DNA of 5,252 bases from DATKYK01 sp034430255 (GTDB lineage Bacteria; Chloroflexota; Dehalococcoidia; E44-bin15): assembly GCA_034430255.1 (NCBI GenBank), contig DAOUEU010000152.1, forward strand, positions 1 to 5,252, given 5' to 3'. Made by a program: the position numbers and the translations under genes. Below are positions 1 through 5,252 of this stretch, in pieces. The stretch's first letter is position 1. Every line of letters starts with the position of its first letter. Under the pieces are notes generated by a model. That model saw nothing but the letters and a program-made list of their open reading frames with translations. It searched no databases and had not been told where the DNA came from.

Positions 1-2
1 AT

Positions 3-905
3 ATTGAATATACCATTGATGGCTTGGAAAGTCCGACGATTACACAGAGCTATACCTCAAATCGAGTAATCTATGAGGTGCAGGGCACTGTTGATAGCCC
101 CAAGCTGGTCTATGAACACGGGTTGATAATAAGGGACTACGGGGACGCAAGCGCCACTACAGATGAGCAGTCGCTAATTGTAGGCGACGAGATTTATATA
201 CCGGTTTTGACCGGGAACCTAACCGCGTCTTCATCTATGGAAACTGAGTCGATTGCGTTAAAACCGCTCTCCCAGTCATTCAGTCGTACTAATATTGAAT
301 CGGTGACAATCACGCTCGATACGGACTATCCGGAGGTCTGGGAACAGCTTCTTGCCGGGACGAGCACCGCAGATACAATCGTAGAGGTTGACCTTGAGCA
401 AAGCGAGATTGTTATTACAAGTACGGCCATACGGCAAATCAGCTTCCCTGCGGGTGACGTGGTCACCGACTCACTGTATGCTGGATTGGCGACATTCAGC
501 ACCACATCCGTGCCTGAGCCAACATTCATCATCGGCGGCGGCACCGGTAGCGTCAACCTGCAAGGGGCTTCGATCAACTACGTGCCCATGTTCGAGTCCA
601 ACAGAAGCCAGGTTGAGAGGGAGAATCAGCAGTTCCTGCCTGTGGCTGGCACCGTATCTGACTTCTACGTTACACTGGATGGAAGCCCCGGCAATAACAG
701 ATGGTACACTTTTGTTGTCCGGAAGAATGGCGCCGACACATCAGTGACCTGCACCATCTCGGGCACGGATACCACAGGCTTCGACCTTACTAACTCGGTG
801 AGCTTTGCCGCCGGTGACTATATCTCAATAATGTCAACCCCCTCGGCAGCCAACCCCACGGGAAGGTCGATGCTCTGGACGGCAAAGTTCTCGCCCAGCC
901 AGTAA
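3..905 (+). CDS. Archaeal-pilin-like surface protein, 5' end missing
   Basis: The frame is open from the left edge (first codons read IEYTIDGLESP), so the TTG at 24 is probably not the real start and the N-terminus lies outside the window. About 300 residues are visible. The first half (SPKLVYEHGLIIRDYGD, then IYIPVLTGNL) resembles archaeal type IV pilin-like proteins of the DUF7289 kind, in which a strand-rich domain follows a class III signal peptide and one hydrophobic helix; neither is visible here. The last 120 residues (VAGTVSDFYVTLDGSPGNN, VVRKNGADTSVTCTISGT, SFAAGDYISI) form a separate beta-sandwich-like module that I recognise from many secreted proteins of uncultured bacteria. The product is probably displayed on or near a pilus. 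It ends in TAA, 21 bp before a prepilin peptidase gene, which fits a pilus operon. Family assignment is from memory of sequence patterns; the exact role is unknown. Confidence 0.75.
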   Translation: MEYTIDGLESPTITQSYTSNRVIYEVQGTVDSPKLVYEHGLIIRDYGDASATTDEQSLIVGDEIYIPVLTGNLTASSSMETESIALKPLSQSFSRTNIESVTITLDTDYPEVWEQLLAGTSTADTIVEVDLEQSEIVITSTAIRQISFPAGDVVTDSLYAGLATFSTTSVPEPTFIIGGGTGSVNLQGASINYVPMFESNRSQVERENQQFLPVAGTVSDFYVTLDGSPGNNRWYTFVVRKNGADTSVTCTISGTDTTGFDLTNSVSFAAGDYISIMSTPSAANPTGRSMLWTAKFSPSQ

Positions 906-926
906 TGCTCACCACGGAAAAGGGAA

Positions 927-1658
927 ATGGATATTTATTTCATAGTATTCTCCCTGCTTGTTTTGGCTTACGCTTGTTACTCTGATATCAGAAAGAGAAG
1001 CGTCTCCAATATTGTGTGGCTCGTCATGGCAGGGGTGGGTATCGCCTTTGCCGGATACTACACTGTAGCACAGGGCATGTCCTTTTTCATTCCGCTTATT
1101 TTCTCCGCTACCATTGCCGGTGCTGCGTCTTACATTTTCTTTCGATTAGGACTCTTCGGCGCGGCTGATGCCAAAGCTCTGATATGTATCGCCTTACTTT
1201 TCCCCACGCAACCGGGGTTTACAATCATTTCTCACCACTTTCCGCTATTCGACGCATCTGTACCCGCAGCCTTCCCCTTCGCCCTCGCAGTGCTCCTGAA
1301 TGCTGCCGTTTTGGCTTTAGCGGTCCCAATCTCCCTCTTTTTCCGCAATCTCCACAGTTTGGGACTAAAGGAATTGGCGACAAATGCCGCGATGTGCTTT
1401 GTCGCTTACAGAGTAAACATTGATGGACTCAGAAGCGACAGGTTCGCCAGACTGGCGCATACATATGAAGAAAGAGGTAGTCACCTGACAAGACGATATT
1501 CATTGGGCGGAATCCTTTTAAACAGCGATACGGTACAGCGGCTGAAGGCTCATTGCAGAGAGGGGAAAGTCGCAGCTGAAGTTTGGGTGACCCCCGAATT
1601 GCCCTTTATCCTTTTTATCGCTCTAGGCTTCCTAGCGTGTTGTCTGCTGGGGGTTTAG
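927..1658 (+). CDS. Prepilin peptidase, A24 family, archaeal FlaK/PibD-like
   Basis: This 243-aa polytopic membrane protein should be an aspartic (GxGD-type) protease that removes the short positively charged leader of class III signal peptides from pilins or archaellins on the cytoplasmic side of the membrane. The first catalytic motif is YSDIRKRSVSN, with Asp20. The second is LGLFGAADAKAL, with Asp81; the spacing is close to that of Methanococcus FlaK (Asp18 and Asp79). Hydrophobic segments lie at about 3-19, 29-48, 53-72, 84-96, 108-136 and 222-242. A soluble part (about 140-220) precedes the final segment, and VWVTPELPFILFIALGFL is typical of archaeal homologues, which usually read GGAD where this reads GAAD. 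ATG 927 is chosen because the reading frame starts at a well-formed membrane helix and GGAAAAGGG (916-924) provides a modest ribosome-binding site. It follows the pilin-like gene by 21 bp, so it probably processes that operon's products. Bacterial PilD is larger and has a methylase domain absent here. Confidence 0.85.
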   Translation: MDIYFIVFSLLVLAYACYSDIRKRSVSNIVWLVMAGVGIAFAGYYTVAQGMSFFIPLIFSATIAGAASYIFFRLGLFGAADAKALICIALLFPTQPGFTIISHHFPLFDASVPAAFPFALAVLLNAAVLALAVPISLFFRNLHSLGLKELATNAAMCFVAYRVNIDGLRSDRFARLAHTYEERGSHLTRRYSLGGILLNSDTVQRLKAHCREGKVAAEVWVTPELPFILFIALGFLACCLLGV

Positions 1659-1770
1659 CCTTAACTTGATCGGCGCCAGACTTTTTCGCAATCGTAGTTC
1701 AGTCCCAGAATCAGTCAATAGTTCGGAACGTATAGTCGAAGTAACTAAAGCTTGTTTTGTTACCCAATTG

Positions 1771-1800
1771 CACAATCTGGCTAATTGTGACTTTTATATA
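1771..1800 (+). terminator. Weak intrinsic terminator candidate after the peptidase gene
   Basis: A 6-bp perfect stem (CACAAT 1771-1776, ATTGTG 1784-1789) with a 7-nt loop is followed by ACTTTTATATA. It lies in the convergent gap between the peptidase gene and the DUF2341 gene. The stem is AT-rich with only two G-C pairs, so termination would be weak. The T-tract is on the + side only, so it would serve the left operon. The rest of the 151-bp gap shows no gene. Confidence 0.35.
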
Positions 1801-1809
1801 AAGCTTGGT

Positions 1810-3669
1810 TTATTTGTTGCTTCGGCGCCTGACCATGATTAAGCAGCTAGCGACCATAATTAGTACTGCACCCAGGCCAAGCCAGGGCAGCAGCAGGGAC
1901 GCTTTATCTACGGGATAGACCGTACCGCCCACCGTAGCCGCGACCACGGTTAACCCGGGGTGGTTGGGGTCGTCAATCAGGTCCGGAATCTCATCGTAGA
2001 CTCCGTTCCGGTCAGCGTCAAAGACCACGTCGTATTCGCCTATCTCAAGCGGGGCTTCCCAGATTACCTCATTCTCAATTTCTCCCTCGTTATCGGTGGT
2101 AAAGGTCTTCTGGGCAAAAATGGCACCCAAATCTGGTGGAATGAGGTCTCCGTCATACCAGTGATAATCTTCCACCACATAGACATCCACCTCGGAATCA
2201 GGCGGGAAACCGGTGGCGCTGACCTCAACATCCTGGCTGGTAAGGTAGGTATCCTTGTCCGTCTGACCTGCCTCGGTGGCAGTGTTCAGGCGGAAGGCTA
2301 CCTCACCGCCGTTGGCTACTGTCCAGCCTCTGGTGGCTCCGTGCTCGTCGGTGGACATCACCCGCCAATAGTAGTCGCCGTCGGGGAGGGAGGGGGAGGT
2401 GAAGCTGGCCGCCCCCTGGGCCAGCAAAGCTGAAGTATAGACCACCGCCGGGGAGGAGAAATCGTCATCGTCATCAATCTGAACGTTGTAGCTGACGGTA
2501 TCACCATCCGGGTCACTCTGGGTGAATTCTAGGGTGGGGGTATTATTGTCCACCCAGCCGCCGTCTACGTAGGCCGCGGGCCCCAAGTCAGCGGGCTGGT
2601 CGGGGGTGTGGTTGCCTTCCTCCTCACTTCCCCAGACTCCATTGGCCGGCTCGGGATATACGAACTTACGGATGGAGACCCAGTCGATGTAAGTGTAGTC
2701 GACATCAGGCATAGCGTTACTACCTACTTGAACATTGAAGACTACTGTGAAATTAGAGAAAGCGTGACTGGGGTTTAATCCGTTATCAAGCGTATCGACC
2801 AAACTGCCATCGACATAGAAATAGGCAACGCCGTCATTCCCAGATTCTTTGGCTAACCAAATAACTTTGCCGCCTGTAAAGTCACAAGGGCTATATTCAT
2901 CATACGAGTCAAAGTCGCGCACTCTGATTTTATCACCAAAAGATTGAAACTCAAGATAGTAATTGCCCCCCTCACCTCCTAAGAACCACCGTCTTCGGTC
3001 GGTTACTGCCGGGTAATAGTTAATGGAATCGATGCGGTACATAAGCGCCCGGTCGTTAGCCCAGACAGTGGAGGAGGTTTTAACACCCCTTTTTAACCAC
3101 GAACCCGAAGCTTCTTTTCGCGCCGTTAACTTAAGTAGTGAATTCTCGATGACCATCGAACCAACGGTATCACCGTCTACTTCCCAGCCACTAGGCAAAG
3201 AGCTTCCCGGGAAATCGGTAAACAATTCTGGGAATGTATTGGCACCATTGCTTGTGGTCAAGGCTCCAGTATTTCCGTAGTAAGTATAGATAGTCGCATT
3301 TGAACTGCTCAGGTCATCGGTCACTTCAACCCAGAAGGTAGCTTTATCACCGCTGGTGTATGACTCCATCCAGTAATCGAGTTCCGTGGTGCCATCGCTG
3401 CCAGTAAACCGAATGTCTCCAAAATCATCCCGGCAGTGATTGCTCAGGTAGACATCACAGTCGGCGTCTGTGCCGCTCCCCTTATTGACGATAAACCGAA
3501 GCTGATAGTTTATTCCTGCCCCAGCTGCGGAATTAATAATATGACTTTTACGATACGTCCAGCCACTCAACCAGTCGGGGCTGGCCACTGCTGGCCGGGG
3601 GAGCGCGCCGGAGAGCAACAGGGTAAGGAGGACAAACATGCTTACTATAGTAATAAATTTCTTTGCCAC
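1810..3669 (-). CDS. Secreted, C-terminally anchored DUF2341 surface protein
   Basis: This is a 619-aa cell-surface protein. Residues 1-29 are a signal peptide (AKK, a long hydrophobic run, AVA with likely cleavage before Ser30). Residues 34-135 match DUF2341 (SGWTYRKSHIINS, DFGDIRFTGSDGTTELDYW, NATIYTYYGN). Residues 145-350 look like a LamG/concanavalin-A-type jelly roll (FYVDGSLVDTL, DYTYIDWVSIRKF). Residues 355-463 form an Fn3/Ig-like domain (NTPTLEFTQSDPDGDTVSY, DGDYYWRV). Residues 470-585 are another beta-rich region containing an acidic loop, DADRNGVYDE (551-560), that could bind calcium. VYPVDK precedes a membrane segment at 591-613 and a basic tail. DUF2341 proteins are linked to carbohydrate or surface binding, but no catalytic site is visible and the ligand is unknown. 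GTG at 3669 is supported by AGGGAG 8 nt upstream and by the signal peptide beginning there. It is monocistronic in this window, convergent to the pilus genes and divergent from the transposase. Confidence 0.85.
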   Translation of the reverse strand: MAKKFITIVSMFVLLTLLLSGALPRPAVASPDWLSGWTYRKSHIINSAAGAGINYQLRFIVNKGSGTDADCDVYLSNHCRDDFGDIRFTGSDGTTELDYWMESYTSGDKATFWVEVTDDLSSSNATIYTYYGNTGALTTSNGANTFPELFTDFPGSSLPSGWEVDGDTVGSMVIENSLLKLTARKEASGSWLKRGVKTSSTVWANDRALMYRIDSINYYPAVTDRRRWFLGGEGGNYYLEFQSFGDKIRVRDFDSYDEYSPCDFTGGKVIWLAKESGNDGVAYFYVDGSLVDTLDNGLNPSHAFSNFTVVFNVQVGSNAMPDVDYTYIDWVSIRKFVYPEPANGVWGSEEEGNHTPDQPADLGPAAYVDGGWVDNNTPTLEFTQSDPDGDTVSYNVQIDDDDDFSSPAVVYTSALLAQGAASFTSPSLPDGDYYWRVMSTDEHGATRGWTVANGGEVAFRLNTATEAGQTDKDTYLTSQDVEVSATGFPPDSEVDVYVVEDYHWYDGDLIPPDLGAIFAQKTFTTDNEGEIENEVIWEAPLEIGEYDVVFDADRNGVYDEIPDLIDDPNHPGLTVVAATVGGTVYPVDKASLLLPWLGLGAVLIMVASCLIMVRRRSNK

Positions 3670-3677
3670 TTGGTTTG

Positions 3678-3683
3678 CTCCCT
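3678..3683 (-). promoter_or_regulatory. Ribosome-binding site fixing the GTG start of the DUF2341 gene
   Basis: On the minus strand AGGGAG lies 8 nt before GTG (3669-3667). No ATG offers a better start, and translation from this GTG gives a signal peptide at once, so the GTG start is well supported. Confidence 0.7.
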
Positions 3684-3699
3684 AAAAATTATTAGTAAA

Positions 3700-3728
3700 A
3701 GCATAAGTTGCTAACTGACAAATGTCAA
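3700..3728 (-). promoter_or_regulatory. Sigma-70-type promoter of the DUF2341 gene
   Basis: Read on the minus strand, a perfect TTGACA (3728-3723) is followed by a 17-bp spacer and TATGCT (3705-3700, four of six consensus bases). Transcription would start near 3692, leaving a leader of roughly 25 nt before the GTG start. A palindrome TGACA-AA-TGTCA (3716-3727) overlaps the -35 box and could be an operator. If the host is an archaeon, TTTATATC on the same strand (3761-3754) would be the alternative TATA box, but it is rather far (about 85 bp) from the gene. Confidence 0.6.
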
Positions 3729-3884
3729 GAAGGGAACGCACACCTCTGTCATAGATATAAAATCAGCCCCGGCAAGGCTAAGCTAAGAACCACCAGGGCT
3801 AGCAATACCGCTTCTCGGTTACTTCACCCTCGGGTTATGAGCTTAATAAAGCTTCAACCGCTAATGCCTTCATTGAACAAAATG
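3729..3884. other. Intergenic left flank of the IS element
   Basis: I see no convincing gene here. It holds four small inverted repeats in a row: AGCC/GGCT (3765-3768, 3776-3779), ACCG/CGGT (3807-3810, 3816-3819), ACCC/GGGT (3826-3829, 3832-3835) and AGCTT/AAGCT (3840-3844, 3849-3853). A tandem GCTAA occurs at 3777-3786. The stems are short and may be chance. By position it could be the upstream guide-RNA zone of an IS110-type element, but the inverted repeat at 3891 places the IS end to its right. Confidence 0.4.
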
Positions 3885-3890
3885 ATGTCA

Positions 3891-3903
3891 TGAAAACGCT
3901 GAC
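3891..3903 (+). repeat. Left subterminal inverted repeat of the IS
   Basis: TGAAAACGCTGAC is the exact reverse complement of the right copy at 5092-5104. It lies 34 bp before the transposase start codon. The bases outside the repeat do not match those beyond the right copy, as expected for a subterminal repeat. Confidence 0.85.
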
Positions 3904-3931
3904 CTCCAGGGGTTAATATTATTCAGGAGGT
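3902..3931 (+). promoter_or_regulatory. Transposase ribosome-binding site within a sequestering hairpin
   Basis: The strong Shine-Dalgarno AGGAGGT (3925-3931) lies 6 nt before ATG 3938. ACCTCC at 3902-3907 is perfectly complementary to GGAGGT at 3926-3931, giving a 6-bp stem with an 18-nt AT-rich loop. An RNA that begins upstream of 3902 could therefore hide its own ribosome-binding site. Hiding of the transposase start in read-through transcripts is known from other IS families; for this element it is an inference from the sequence. Confidence 0.5.
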
Positions 3932-3937
3932 GCAGCT

Positions 3938-4990
3938 ATGCTTTACACTGGTGTTGACTATCACAGGAGCTTCTCTTACCTGACAACGATGAACGAGAAA
4001 GGCGAAATAGTTAGCCAGAAGAAGCTACCCAGCAACGGAGAAATCGTTGATTTCCTTAAGTCGTTCGGTGAGTCCATGGAAATAGCCATTGAAGCTACCC
4101 CAAGCTGGTACTGGCTCTACGATCACCTAGAGGACGAGGGTTTTGAGGTCAAACTATCTCATCCGTTAAAGACCAAAGCTATTGCCTATGCTAAAGTCAA
4201 AACCGACAAGGTAGATTCAGCTACACTAGCACATCTTCTGAGGAGTAATCTTTTGCCACTATCCTATGTACCGGAAAAGCCGGTGAGGCTGAACAGAGAG
4301 CTCCTGCGCTACCGGGCAAGCCTGGTTAAGATACAAACCGGTGTGAAGAATAAGATTCACACCATACTGGCCAAGAACAACGTAAGCCACGACTACAGCG
4401 ATCTATTTGGCAAGGAAGGGATGACCTTCTTGCACTCATTGTCTCTACCCGAGAACTATAAGATTGCCCTTGAGGGGTACCTTGATGTGCTCGATGTGGT
4501 GAGACGGGAGATCCGGGCAGTTAGTAAGAAGGTACAACAACTGGCAGAAGAGGACCGTGATGCCCTATTACTGATGAGCATTCCTGGAATGGGATATTAC
4601 AGTGCCCTTCTTACAACTAGTGAAATTGGAGATGTTAAACGCTTCCTGTCGGCAAAGCAGCTGTGTGCCTACGCAGGACTGGTGCCTTCAACCCACGCTT
4701 CAGGCAACACATGTTTCCATGGGCATATAACCAAACAAGGGTCCAGGTGGTTACGCTGGATATTGATAGAGGCAGCTATCCATGCTGTGAAAAGGCCCGG
4801 GGTATTACGGCGTTTCTACTTCAAGATTGAGAGGAAGAAGGGAGGGCAGATCGCCAAGGTAGCCACGGCGAGGAAACTCCTGGAGTGGATCTACCATATT
4901 CTCAAGGATGGCAGGACCTACCAGGAGATGGAGAAGATAGCAGACCTGCTTGGTCGAGGTGAGCCCGGTAATTCGTCTGGCAGTGCATAA
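3938..4990 (+). CDS. IS110-family (IS1111-type) transposase, intact
   Basis: This 350-aa protein is a DEDD-type serine recombinase-like transposase that excises and integrates the element under guide-RNA direction. The N-terminal RuvC-like domain (about 1-145) has the expected acidic residues: Asp7 in YTGVDYH, Glu52 in AIEATPSWYW, and Asp90 and Asp93 in VKTDKVDSATLAHLL. A helical linker covers about 150-205. The C-terminal Transposase_20 domain begins with the helix-hairpin-helix-like LLMSIPGMGYYSALLTTSEIGD (211-232) and continues through CAYAGLVPSTHASGN, where Ser255 of the SG pair is the likely nucleophile, to GHITKQGSRWLRWILIEAA. Length is normal for the family (roughly 300-420 aa), and I see no frameshift or missing motif, so the enzyme may be active. 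The start is fixed by AGGAGGT 6 nt upstream. It transcribes away from the DUF2341 gene. Confidence 0.93.
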   Translation: MLYTGVDYHRSFSYLTTMNEKGEIVSQKKLPSNGEIVDFLKSFGESMEIAIEATPSWYWLYDHLEDEGFEVKLSHPLKTKAIAYAKVKTDKVDSATLAHLLRSNLLPLSYVPEKPVRLNRELLRYRASLVKIQTGVKNKIHTILAKNNVSHDYSDLFGKEGMTFLHSLSLPENYKIALEGYLDVLDVVRREIRAVSKKVQQLAEEDRDALLLMSIPGMGYYSALLTTSEIGDVKRFLSAKQLCAYAGLVPSTHASGNTCFHGHITKQGSRWLRWILIEAAIHAVKRPGVLRRFYFKIERKKGGQIAKVATARKLLEWIYHILKDGRTYQEMEKIADLLGRGEPGNSSGSA

Positions 4991-5104
4991 CAGGCCGTCA
5001 ATTTGATTGGGCAGCCTCAGCCTGAACGACATAGTGTGGCTATGAAGCTACGAAGGGATGAATAGGTATCAACCTGTTAGAACTTGACAAAGTCAGCGTT
5101 TTCA
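4991..5104 (+). ncRNA. Candidate IS1111 guide RNA (seekRNA/bridge RNA)
   Basis: The non-coding stretch between the transposase stop codon and the right inverted repeat is where IS1111-type elements encode the small RNA that pairs with donor and target DNA. Visible structure, in order: CAGGC/GCCTG (4991-4995, 5020-5024) enclosing the hairpin CAAT-TTG-ATTG (4999-5009); CATAG-TGTGG-CTATG (5030-5044); a 7-bp stem with one G-U pair and an AUCA loop (5061-5078); and TGAC-AAA-GTCA (5085-5095), overlapping the repeat. CAGCCT is tandem at 5012-5023. The unpaired stretch 5045-5060 carries AGGGATG, part of an 8-nt word repeated at the element's right end. The RNA ends are unknown; it may be processed from the transposase transcript. 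The structures are hand-drawn and not scored. Confidence 0.5.
5092..5104 (+). repeat. Right subterminal inverted repeat of the IS
   Basis: GTCAGCGTTTTCA is the exact reverse complement of 3891-3903. Its first four bases also form the 3' arm of a small hairpin with 5085-5088. The true right end should lie a few bases beyond 5104. Confidence 0.85.
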
Positions 5105-5160
5105 GGGATGACGAAATGTTACATTTTTAATTCCCTCTTAGGGATCGCATTATAGTCTCG

Positions 5161-5189
5161 TTAAAATACCACATATATTCGTATTTTAA
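5161..5189. repeat. 9-bp perfect inverted repeat, AT-rich
   Basis: TTAAAATAC (5161-5169) and GTATTTTAA (5181-5189) are exact reverse complements separated by 11 bp. The centre-to-centre distance of the arms is 20 bp, about two helical turns, which would place both half-sites on the same DNA face for a dimeric regulator. No T-tract follows, so a terminator is unlikely. Confidence 0.5.
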
Positions 5190-5190
5190 T

Positions 5191-5204
5191 CGTTAACCTT
5201 AACG
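5191..5204. repeat. Palindrome CGTTAA-CC-TTAACG
   Basis: The 6-bp arms are exact reverse complements around a 2-bp centre, directly after the 9-bp repeat pair. It may be an operator half of the same control region; no function can be assigned. Confidence 0.45.
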
Positions 5205-5252
5205 TACAAAAATGTTACGTAGTAATCTGCCCATATCCAATATTGTATGCTA

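Larger units (their letters stand above)
3885..5106 (+). mobile_element. Complete IS110-family element, IS1111-type
   Basis: The element of about 1.22 kb comprises a short left end (about 50 bp), one intact transposase gene, and about 115 bp of non-coding right end. Its limits are inferred from a perfect 13-bp inverted repeat at 3891-3903 and 5092-5104. In the IS1111 group such repeats are subterminal, lying a few base pairs inside the true ends. The short left end and longer right end also fit IS1111 rather than the IS110 type, which has its long non-coding region upstream. IS110-family elements move through a circular intermediate and usually make no target duplication. ATGA occurs at 3882-3885 and 5108-5111, and GATG at 3884-3887 and 5107-5110; either could contain the shared core at the crossover, so the end coordinates are uncertain by about 5 bp. 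The insertion leaves the DUF2341 promoter untouched, with its left end about 155 bp beyond the -35 box. Confidence 0.75.
5107..5252. other. AT-rich, palindrome-dense intergenic right flank
   Basis: No gene is visible in this stretch to the window edge. It contains AAATGT-T-ACATTT (5114-5126), TCCCT-CTT-AGGGA (5132-5144), the 9-bp repeat pair at 5161-5189, CGTTAA-CC-TTAACG (5191-5204) and ACGTA/TACGT (5202-5206, 5216-5220). The word AAATGTTAC occurs at 5114-5122 and again at 5210-5218. A TATAAT on the minus strand (5154-5149) lacks a recognisable -35 box. It could be the control region of a gene beyond the edge. Confidence 0.5.

Noticed and set aside
388..747. 119-aa open frame on the + strand within the pilin-like gene
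   Set aside because: It is out of frame with a well-supported gene, and its composition (rich in Ser, Arg, Leu and Pro) is typical of a shadow frame.
1960..2433. 157-aa open frame on the + strand inside the DUF2341 gene
   Set aside because: It is antisense to a clear multidomain secreted protein, has no recognisable domain, and is low-complexity at its end; it is a shadow frame.
2461..2473. Short GTCATC-type tandem repeat
   Set aside because: It encodes the run of aspartates in the DUF2341 protein (399-403) and is explained by the protein's acidic, possibly calcium-binding nature.
3708..3893. 61-aa open frame upstream of the IS
   Set aside because: It has no plausible ribosome-binding site or domain, overlaps the DUF2341 promoter, and runs into the IS left end.
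3760..3937. Upstream guide RNA as in IS110-type elements
   Set aside because: The distance would suit it and small hairpins exist, but the 13-bp subterminal inverted repeat at 3891-3903 puts most of this segment outside the element.
5084..5106. Outward TTGACA near the right end as the -35 of a circular-junction promoter
   Set aside because: TTGACA at 5084-5089 is perfect, but with a 16-18 bp spacer the joined left end gives no TATAAT-like box; the nearest AT-rich box (3914-3923) is too far away.
5107..5252. CRISPR array or tandem repeat array
   Set aside because: There are several palindromes, but no regularly spaced identical repeats.

Overview
The window holds four protein genes and one complete-looking insertion sequence. 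The organism is most likely a bacterium of the Chloroflexota (Dehalococcoidia-like) or, less likely, a euryarchaeon. The evidence pulls both ways. The pilin-like protein and prepilin peptidase on the left are archaeal in style. The DUF2341 surface protein, with its C-terminal anchor (VYPVDK, a hydrophobic segment, then RRR), resembles proteins I associate with both groups. The start region of the DUF2341 gene carries a bacterial-looking promoter (TTGACA, 17 bp, TATGCT) and a Shine-Dalgarno sequence, which tips the balance to a bacterium. No rRNA or other taxonomic marker is present, so this placement is an inference.

Layout. Positions 3-905 (+) are the 3' part of a gene for an archaeal-pilin-like secreted or surface protein; the frame is open through the left edge. 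Positions 927-1658 (+), 21 bp downstream, encode an A24-family (FlaK/PibD-like) prepilin peptidase, so the two look like the tail of a pilus operon. A 151-bp convergent gap (1659-1809) holds a weak hairpin-plus-T-tract terminator. Positions 1810-3669 (-) encode a 619-aa secreted, C-terminally anchored multidomain protein (DUF2341, a LamG-like region, an Fn3/Ig-like domain and another beta-rich region). Its promoter lies at 3700-3728.

From about 3885 to 5106 there is an IS110-family element of the IS1111 type. It has a perfect 13-bp subterminal inverted repeat (3891-3903 and 5092-5104), an intact 350-aa DEDD/serine transposase (3938-4990), and about 100 nt of non-coding sequence between the transposase stop codon and the right repeat. 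That position is where IS1111-type elements carry their guide RNA (seekRNA/bridge RNA), and the sequence there folds into a series of hairpins. An 8-nt word inside it (AGGGATGA, 5054-5061) recurs exactly across the inferred right end of the element (5104-5111), as a donor- or target-guide segment would. The transposase ribosome-binding site is the 3' arm of a 6-bp hairpin.

The right flank (5107-5252) is AT-rich, has no gene, and carries several closely spaced palindromes. The most interesting part of the window is the IS element and its putative guide RNA. The surface-protein genes are ordinary apart from their mixed archaeal and bacterial character.
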